Shown in pieces: positions 59,631 to 64,000 of a DNA stretch of 64,000 bases. Numbering within the stretch: the first letter of the stretch is position 1; each line of letters starts with the position of its first letter. The notes under the pieces were generated by a model, which saw only the letters and a list, made by a program, of their open reading frames with translations, ran no database searches and was not told the origin of the DNA. The stretch lies in the NCBI RefSeq assembly GCF_030317205.1, contig NZ_JASZYB010000002.1, forward strand, positions 114,501-178,500, given 5' to 3'. A program made the translations under genes and the position numbers. Origin of the DNA: Variovorax sp. J2L1-78 (GTDB taxonomy: Bacteria; Pseudomonadota; Gammaproteobacteria; Burkholderiales; Burkholderiaceae_C).

Positions 59631-60512
59631 TCAGCGGCGCACCGAGGCGCCGTTGAATGCGGCGTTTCGCTTCATCACCTCGACGAGAAAATCCATCGCT
59701 GCGCGCACCGGTCCCGTGCTCTTCAGGTCGCGATGGACCACCAGCCAGATGTCTCTGGCAAACGATGGCTCCTCATCGGCGACGCGCAGCAATGTCTCGT
59801 CGGCATCGCCCAGGAAGCAGGGAAGCCCGCCCACGCCTGCGCCCGCACGGACTGCCGCGTGGTGACTGTTGATGTCACTGAGTTCGCAGGCAATGGCCCG
59901 CTTGCCTGCCAGGCTGCGAAGCCACTTTTGCTGTGGCATGTCTTCGAATCGCGCGTCGTAGGCGACGAACTCCCAGCGCTCCGGATGCGTGAGCGCTTCG
60001 TAGCTGCGACTCGCGTACAGAGCGAACGCCATGGTTCCCAACTTCCGCACGACGCTGCCCGCTTCCGTGGGACGCACCAGTCGAACGGCAATGTCCGCCT
60101 CGCGCCGACTCAGTGACACCTGCTGCGCCTGGCCGGCCACGGACAACTGGATGGCAGGAAACCGCCGGCGGAACTCGGTCAGATGCTGCGCCAGGAAGCT
60201 GGCCACCAAGACCGGCGGCACGCTGAGAGATACCTTGCCGGCGAGTGGCGACTGGCTGGCGCGGACCGCTCGCTCGATGGCGAAGGCATCGTCCTGCAAG
60301 GCCTGCGCCAGCGTGAACACGTGCGACCCCACGTCGGTCAGGCGGCAGGCGCGCGGCAGCCGCTCCACGAGGCGCACCTGCAAGTCGCGCTCCAAGGAGG
60401 CCAATCGGCGACTGATGGTCGCGTGGTCGACCTTCAATTCGCGTGCCGCGCCCGACAGCGTGCCCACGCGGCCGACCGCGAGGAAATGCCTCAAGTCTTC
60501 CCAATCGAACAT
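59631..60512 (-). CDS. LysR-family transcriptional regulator
   Basis: The 293-residue protein has the LysR N-terminal helix-turn-helix (WEDLRHFLAVGRVGTLSGAARELKVDHATISRRLASLERDL, about residues 4-45) and a periplasmic-binding-type effector domain (about 90-290). The DHATISRR recognition helix is typical of the subgroup near DHATISR regulators that control efflux or detoxification genes. It is divergent from the MFS exporter gene across 100 bp containing a direct repeat and a short palindrome, so it most likely controls that exporter. Confidence 0.93.
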   Translation of the reverse strand: MFDWEDLRHFLAVGRVGTLSGAARELKVDHATISRRLASLERDLQVRLVERLPRACRLTDVGSHVFTLAQALQDDAFAIERAVRASQSPLAGKVSLSVPPVLVASFLAQHLTEFRRRFPAIQLSVAGQAQQVSLSRREADIAVRLVRPTEAGSVVRKLGTMAFALYASRSYEALTHPERWEFVAYDARFEDMPQQKWLRSLAGKRAIACELSDINSHHAAVRAGAGVGGLPCFLGDADETLLRVADEEPSFARDIWLVVHRDLKSTGPVRAAMDFLVEVMKRNAAFNGASVRR

Positions 60513-60515
60513 CTG

Positions 60516-60548
60516 TGCATTTTCTCCAGCATGGAGTGCATTTTCTGG
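60516..60548. promoter_or_regulatory. LysR operator candidate
   Basis: TGCATTTTCT occurs at 60516-60525 and again at 60537-60546, a 21-bp period (two helical turns). Between the copies lies CTCCA gca TGGAG (60524-60536), a short inverted repeat of the size of LysR T-N11-A boxes. The site begins four bases from the LysR start codon, so binding would repress that gene while leaving room to activate the exporter promoter. Inferred. Confidence 0.5.
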
Positions 60549-60612
60549 GAATTTACGCACGGTGATGCCCTGCCTAGCATTCGCCCTTCTCTTTCTCATG
60601 GGGCGCCGATCG

Positions 60613-62007
60613 ATGGCTACCGTTTCACTTGACCGCCGCCAGCGCGCGACCTTGGTCGCAGCAGGCCTGGGCTTCGTCGTGGTGCTGCTCGATGTCAGCG
60701 TCGTCAACGTCGCGCTCGAGACGTTGCGCCTCAATTTCGGCACCGATGTCGCGGGGCTGCAGTGGGTCGTCAATGCCTACACATTGGTGTTTGCGGCGCT
60801 GCTCCTGACCTGCGGCGCGCTGGGTGACCGGCTAGGCGCCAAGAGGATCTTCGTGGCGGGGTTCGTCGTGTTCACGATAGCCTCCCTCGCATGCGGTCTT
60901 GCGCCGAGCCTGGCCTTGCTGGTGGTCGCGCGCATCGTCCAGGGCATGGGCGCGGCGCTGCTGGTTCCCAGTTCCCTGATGCTGCTTCAGCAGGCATTTC
61001 CGACCCCTTCTCAACGCAGCCGCGCGGTCGGTTGGTGGGGAGCGGCCGGAGGTATCGCGCTGGCCGCCGGCCCGGTGCTGGGCGGCCTGCTCATCGCGCA
61101 GGTGGGATGGCGCGGCATCTTTCTCATCAACCTGCCGATCGGCGCGCTCGGATTGGCACTGACCCTGCGCTATGCGCCCACCGCCGTCGCGAAGGCAGGC
61201 CGTGGACTCGACGTGCCGGGTCAGCTCGCAGCCATCCTCGCACTCGCATCGCTGACCGCCGCGCTGACGGAGGCGGGTCGGCTGGGATGGTTGCATCCCT
61301 GGGTCTGCGGCGGCATGGCCCTGTCGTTCCTCAGCGCAACCGCGTTCTATTGGCTGGAGCAACGCAGCCAGGCGCCGATGCTGCCACTGTCGCTGTTCCG
61401 GAGCGCGACCTTCTCGATCGCGACTGCCGTGGGCCTGGTGGTGAACTTTGCCTACTACGGGCTGGTGTTCGTCTTCAGCCTGTTCTTTCAGGCGGTCCAG
61501 CAGCTCTCTCCGCAACAGACCGGCCTGGCCTTCTTGCCGATGACGGCCATCCTGATGGTCATGAACATCGTTGCCGGACGGCTGGTCGCGCGCGTCGGCA
61601 CGCGAGCACTGATGGTCGCCGGACTGGCGCTCGCGTCGCTGGGCTATCTGCTGCTCCTTCCGGTCAGCGCAGACCACGCCTATCTGACACTGGTATTGCC
61701 GATGCTGCTCGCAGCCAGCGGCATCGCGCTGGTTGTCCCCACCATGACCAACGCGACGTTGTCATCGGTCGATGCCGCGCACGCAGGCATCGCTTCAGGC
61801 GTCCTCAATTCGGCTCGTCAGATCGGCGGCATGCTGGGGGTGGCCGTGTGCGGGTTCTTCGTGCGGGACACGGAACCAGGCCTCTTTCTGCATGGCATGC
61901 ATGTGTCGATTGCCCTGGCGGTCGCTCTCCTGGCCGCGGGAGGCGTCCTGAGCTACCTCGGTTTGAACAAGCATGCCCATGCGGAGACGGCGGTACAGCG
62001 CGGTTGA
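60613..62007 (+). CDS. MFS drug exporter, DHA2 (EmrB/QacA) type
   Basis: The 464-residue protein has 14 predicted spans, as in DHA2 exporters. The family motifs are LDVSVVNVAL in TM1 (motif D1), GALGDRLGAKRIF (motif A, about 70-82), the TM4 region VARIVQGMGAALLVPSSL (motif B, about 95-112) and GPVLGGLLIAQVGWRGIFLIN (motif C, about 150-170). ATG 60613 is chosen; in-frame ATGs up to 17 codons upstream are possible. It probably exports a toxic compound by proton antiport, controlled by the divergent LysR protein. The substrate is unknown. Confidence 0.93.
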   Translation: MATVSLDRRQRATLVAAGLGFVVVLLDVSVVNVALETLRLNFGTDVAGLQWVVNAYTLVFAALLLTCGALGDRLGAKRIFVAGFVVFTIASLACGLAPSLALLVVARIVQGMGAALLVPSSLMLLQQAFPTPSQRSRAVGWWGAAGGIALAAGPVLGGLLIAQVGWRGIFLINLPIGALGLALTLRYAPTAVAKAGRGLDVPGQLAAILALASLTAALTEAGRLGWLHPWVCGGMALSFLSATAFYWLEQRSQAPMLPLSLFRSATFSIATAVGLVVNFAYYGLVFVFSLFFQAVQQLSPQQTGLAFLPMTAILMVMNIVAGRLVARVGTRALMVAGLALASLGYLLLLPVSADHAYLTLVLPMLLAASGIALVVPTMTNATLSSVDAAHAGIASGVLNSARQIGGMLGVAVCGFFVRDTEPGLFLHGMHVSIALAVALLAAGGVLSYLGLNKHAHAETAVQRG

Positions 62008-62127
62008 GCGCTTCCCCGCCATCTTGCATGCCGCCTTGGCAATGGCTCGAAGGCGAGATGGCTTGCAGGAGGGTCAGGCCGCGCGCGGCGAACCGCTCCG
62101 GCGCACGCTCTCGCGACGGTCCGTCCG

Positions 62128-62622
62128 TCAGTCCCGCAGAAGGGCCATCGCGACGGCGTCGAAGTACTTGCCGTCCAGCCTGAAGGCGCGGCGCAGCAGG
62201 CCTTCGGCCGCGAAGCCGTGACGTTCGTACAGCGCCCTGGCTCTTGCGTTGTCGCAGCGCACGGACAGTTCGATGCGGGTAAGACCGGATGCCCAGGCCG
62301 CCTCCACGGCAGCGCGCAGGAGCGCCGAACCAATGCCTCGTCCTCTTGCCTCCGAGACGACGCCCATTCCCAGGTGACCGACATGCGCGCGCGCTTGACC
62401 ATGCGTCGGCAGGACGTCGCACCATCCGACGACCAGGCCTTCCACAGTGGCCACCCGAAGGCACCATCGGTTGGTGAGCACGGCGGTGTAGAAGGCCAAC
62501 GCTTGTTCTGGGGGTGGCGCCTCCGTGAAGGCAAGGAAGCGCCGCTCGCGTGCAACGGAGTCCAGCGCCTCTCGAAGGCCGGGAAAGTGGCGCTCTTCCA
62601 ACGGTTCGATCGATAGCGTCAT
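62128..62622 (-). CDS. GNAT-family N-acetyltransferase (RimI/phosphinothricin-type)
   Basis: The 164-residue protein has motif A VVSEARGRGIGSALLRAAVE (about 90-109) and ELSVRCDNARARALYERHGF (about 117-136), with the Asn and Tyr typical of GNAT enzymes acting on amino acids or protein termini. ATG 62622 begins MTLSIEPLEERHF; longer readings are unlikely. It converges with the MFS gene over 120 bp and is divergent from the ParD-like gene over 158 bp. The substrate is unknown. Confidence 0.92.
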   Translation of the reverse strand: MTLSIEPLEERHFPGLREALDSVARERRFLAFTEAPPPEQALAFYTAVLTNRWCLRVATVEGLVVGWCDVLPTHGQARAHVGHLGMGVVSEARGRGIGSALLRAAVEAAWASGLTRIELSVRCDNARARALYERHGFAAEGLLRRAFRLDGKYFDAVAMALLRD

Positions 62623-62736
62623 GGTGCGTACGGCCGTTGCGTGGAACGGGGTCTCCGCCACAAATAACTCGGCATGGACTGAATGCCCGGATTTTGCAGC
62701 AGCGCCGACGGCAGGCGGCCGAAGGGCCATCGCCAC

Positions 62737-62767
62737 ATGAAATGCATATACTTCGTATACGTTTCAT
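62737..62767. promoter_or_regulatory. Autoregulatory operator candidate of the ParD-like/aminopeptidase operon
   Basis: ATGAAATGCATATAC (62737-62751) and GTATACGTTTCAT (62755-62767) form an imperfect inverted repeat about TTC, with outer ATGAAA/TTTCAT and inner ATAC/GTAT arms. It ends 13 bp before the ParD-like start codon and includes TATACT, a good -10 element. This AT-rich palindrome in GC-rich surroundings is what ribbon-helix-helix antitoxins usually bind to repress their own operons. Inferred, not shown. Confidence 0.6.
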
Positions 62768-62780
62768 ACAAAGGCCATCC

Positions 62781-63035
62781 ATGGGTATCGTCAAGATTTC
62801 AGACCTGATGCACGAGAACCTGCGTGTCGCAGGGAATGCTCTCAGCCGGTCGATCAATGCGCAGGCAGAGCACTGGATGCGGGTCGGCATGCTGACCGAG
62901 ATGCATCCGGAACTGGACCACCGCGAGATCTGCCAGCTGTTGATACGGGCCGAACTCGCGGGGGGGCTGGACATCACCATGGCTGCCACGCCCCAACCGG
63001 GCAAGCCTCGCGCGGCTGCGACGAGAAAGCACTGA
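62781..63035 (+). CDS. ParD-like ribbon-helix-helix protein
   Basis: The 84-residue protein matches the ParD-like family (formerly DUF3423). The short N-terminal beta strand is GIVKISDLMHENLRVAGNALSRSINAQAEHWMRVGMLTE, the ribbon-helix-helix part (about 2-45), followed by a helix REICQLLIRAEL and a basic tail. Such proteins are usually antitoxins that bind their own promoter. No ParE-type toxin follows. Instead the stop shares one base with the start of a methionine aminopeptidase gene. AAAGG precedes the start. Whether the pair is a toxin-antitoxin system is open. Confidence 0.85.
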   Translation: MGIVKISDLMHENLRVAGNALSRSINAQAEHWMRVGMLTEMHPELDHREICQLLIRAELAGGLDITMAATPQPGKPRAAATRKH

Positions 63036-63826
63036 TGGCGCACGACGTGCCCATCCAATCCGCCGAACAACTGGAGATGGCGCGGCGGGCCGGCCGGCTT
63101 GCTGCGGAAGTCCTCGGCATGATCGCGCCCCATGTCGTGCCGGGTGTGAGCACGGAGACGCTCGACCGGATCTGCCACGAGCACATCGTGAATGTCCAGG
63201 GTGCCATTCCCGCCAACGTCGGGTACCAGGGCTATCCCAAGACCATCCTCACCTCCGTCAACCAGGTGGTGTGCCACGGCATCCCGTCCGCGAGCAAGAT
63301 CCTGAAGAGGGGCGACATCGTCAACATCGATGTCGCCGTCATCCAGGATGGCTGGTTCGGCGACACCAGCCGCATGTACTTCGTCGGCGAGCCCAGCCCC
63401 CTGGCTCGGCGTCTGGTGGAGACAAGCTACGAAGCCCTGCTGGCCGGCATTCGGCAGGTGAAGCCCGGCGCGACGCTGGGCGATGTCGGCCATGCCATCC
63501 AGTCGGTCGCGCAACGCGAGCACTTCAGCGTGGTGCGCGAATACTGCGGGCACGGCATCGGGCAGATCTACCACGACGAGCCGCAGGTGCTGCACTACGG
63601 GCGGCGCGGAGACGGGCTCCGGCTCGAGGCGGGGATGGTCTTCACCATCGAGCCGATGCTCAACGCCGGCCAGCGCGAAACCCGTCAATTGCCCGATGGG
63701 TGGACGGTCGTGACCAAGGACCGGTCCCTGTCCGCGCAGTGGGAGCACATGGTCGCGGTCACGCCCGAGGGTTACGAGGTGTTGACGCCGTGGCCGGGCG
63801 GCACGGGCTCCTACGCGCCGGTCTGA
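63035..63826 (+). CDS. map: Type I methionine aminopeptidase
   Basis: The 263-residue enzyme removes the N-terminal Met from new proteins and contains all five metal ligands: Asp99 (NIDVAV), Asp110 (GDTSRMY), His173 (GHGIG), Glu206 (TIEPML) and Glu237 (QWEHMVAV), plus the substrate His in VCHGIPS. It should therefore be active. Housekeeping map genes usually lie beside rpsB. Here the gene is coupled (TGATG) to a ParD-like regulator gene and is probably a second, regulated copy. It ends 16 bp inside a convergent gene. Confidence 0.93.
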   Translation: MAHDVPIQSAEQLEMARRAGRLAAEVLGMIAPHVVPGVSTETLDRICHEHIVNVQGAIPANVGYQGYPKTILTSVNQVVCHGIPSASKILKRGDIVNIDVAVIQDGWFGDTSRMYFVGEPSPLARRLVETSYEALLAGIRQVKPGATLGDVGHAIQSVAQREHFSVVREYCGHGIGQIYHDEPQVLHYGRRGDGLRLEAGMVFTIEPMLNAGQRETRQLPDGWTVVTKDRSLSAQWEHMVAVTPEGYEVLTPWPGGTGSYAPV

Positions 63827-64000
63827 AGCTCAATGGCCCCTTCGCCTTGGGGCCGCGCACGCAGTGCATCGACCTCGGCCTGCAACGCCTCCAGCTTTTC
63901 CCGGAGCGGGCGGACCGCCTCGGTGACCTGTTCCTCCGTGAAGCGTGGCGTGATGTGCTGCGGGCAGTTCCAGTCGAAAGCCTCCAGCCGCACGCGGAAG
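63811..64000 (-). CDS. C-terminal end of a pyridoxamine-phosphate-oxidase-like flavin protein (5' end outside the window)
   Basis: The visible 60-odd codons include EAFDWNCPQHITPRFTEEQV, a C-terminal signature I associate with pyridoxamine 5'-phosphate oxidase-like, flavin-binding family proteins. It is followed by a coiled-coil-like tail (REKLEALQAEVDALRAR). The N-terminal FMN-binding domain lies beyond the right edge. The last 16 bp overlap the convergent methionine aminopeptidase gene. Confidence 0.7.
   Translation of the reverse strand, partial: FRVRLEAFDWNCPQHITPRFTEEQVTEAVRPLREKLEALQAEVDALRARPQGEGAIELQTGA

Overview
The window is a 64-kb, uniformly GC-rich, gene-dense stretch of bacterial chromosome. 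Its gene content suggests a betaproteobacterium of the order Burkholderiales, most likely Comamonadaceae and perhaps Variovorax or a close relative. The pointers are a kdpFABC potassium pump, several large ABC importer clusters each with its own regulator, a MocR-controlled gabTD pair, a very large kinase/ATPase/histidine-kinase hybrid, and dispersed intergenic repeats. This assignment is an inference from gene content. No rRNA, prophage, CRISPR array or intact insertion sequence was seen. One tRNA gene (Gly, anticodon GCC) lies near the middle.

Layout. 1-4.7 kb: the minus-strand kdp operon (an unnamed 44-codon gene, kdpF, kdpA, kdpB and the start of kdpC). 4.8-8.7 kb: small enzymes, a CDF metal exporter and three regulators, one of them a receiver-only protein without the phospho-acceptor Asp. 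8.75-15.2 kb: one 2146-residue hybrid sensor kinase. 15.4-17.8 kb: two hydrolases and a membrane protein. 17.8-21.0 kb: a three-gene module of an unknown protein, a double-domain KaiC-like ATPase and a sensorless hybrid histidine kinase. 21.2-25.6 kb: gabD and gabT with a divergent MocR regulator. 25.6-27.5 kb: an HxlR regulator divergent from DoxX and SDR genes, ending in an in-frame deletion remnant of a haloalkane dehalogenase.

27.6-39.1 kb holds a plus-strand catabolic cluster: an M20 deacylase, an AraC regulator on the opposite strand, a complete peptide-type ABC importer, a NylB-like serine hydrolase, a GhrA-like 2-hydroxyacid dehydrogenase, an HSL-type hydrolase and a class II aldolase. 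Together they suggest import of an amide or ester substrate, hydrolysis, and processing of the resulting hydroxy acid. 39.3-45.5 kb is a second peptide-type importer, on the minus strand, led by a DUF1028 gene. 46.1-46.4 kb is a non-coding, MITE-like element with two large hairpins between convergent genes. 46.4-49.2 kb is a mipA/response regulator/sensor kinase operon.

49.4-59.6 kb is a Crp/Fnr-controlled divergent locus: an SDR and a small protein on one side, and on the other a branched-chain-amino-acid-type ABC importer bracketed by an acyl-CoA synthetase and a PaaK-like ligase. This fits uptake of a carboxylic acid followed by CoA activation. 59.6-64.0 kb contains a LysR/MFS-exporter divergon, an acetyltransferase, a ParD-like antitoxin-type gene translationally coupled to an intact methionine aminopeptidase, and the end of a flavin-binding protein gene. 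The best candidates for a poorly described system are the ParD-like/aminopeptidase pair, the KaiC-like/kinase/unknown triplet, and the hairpin mobile element.
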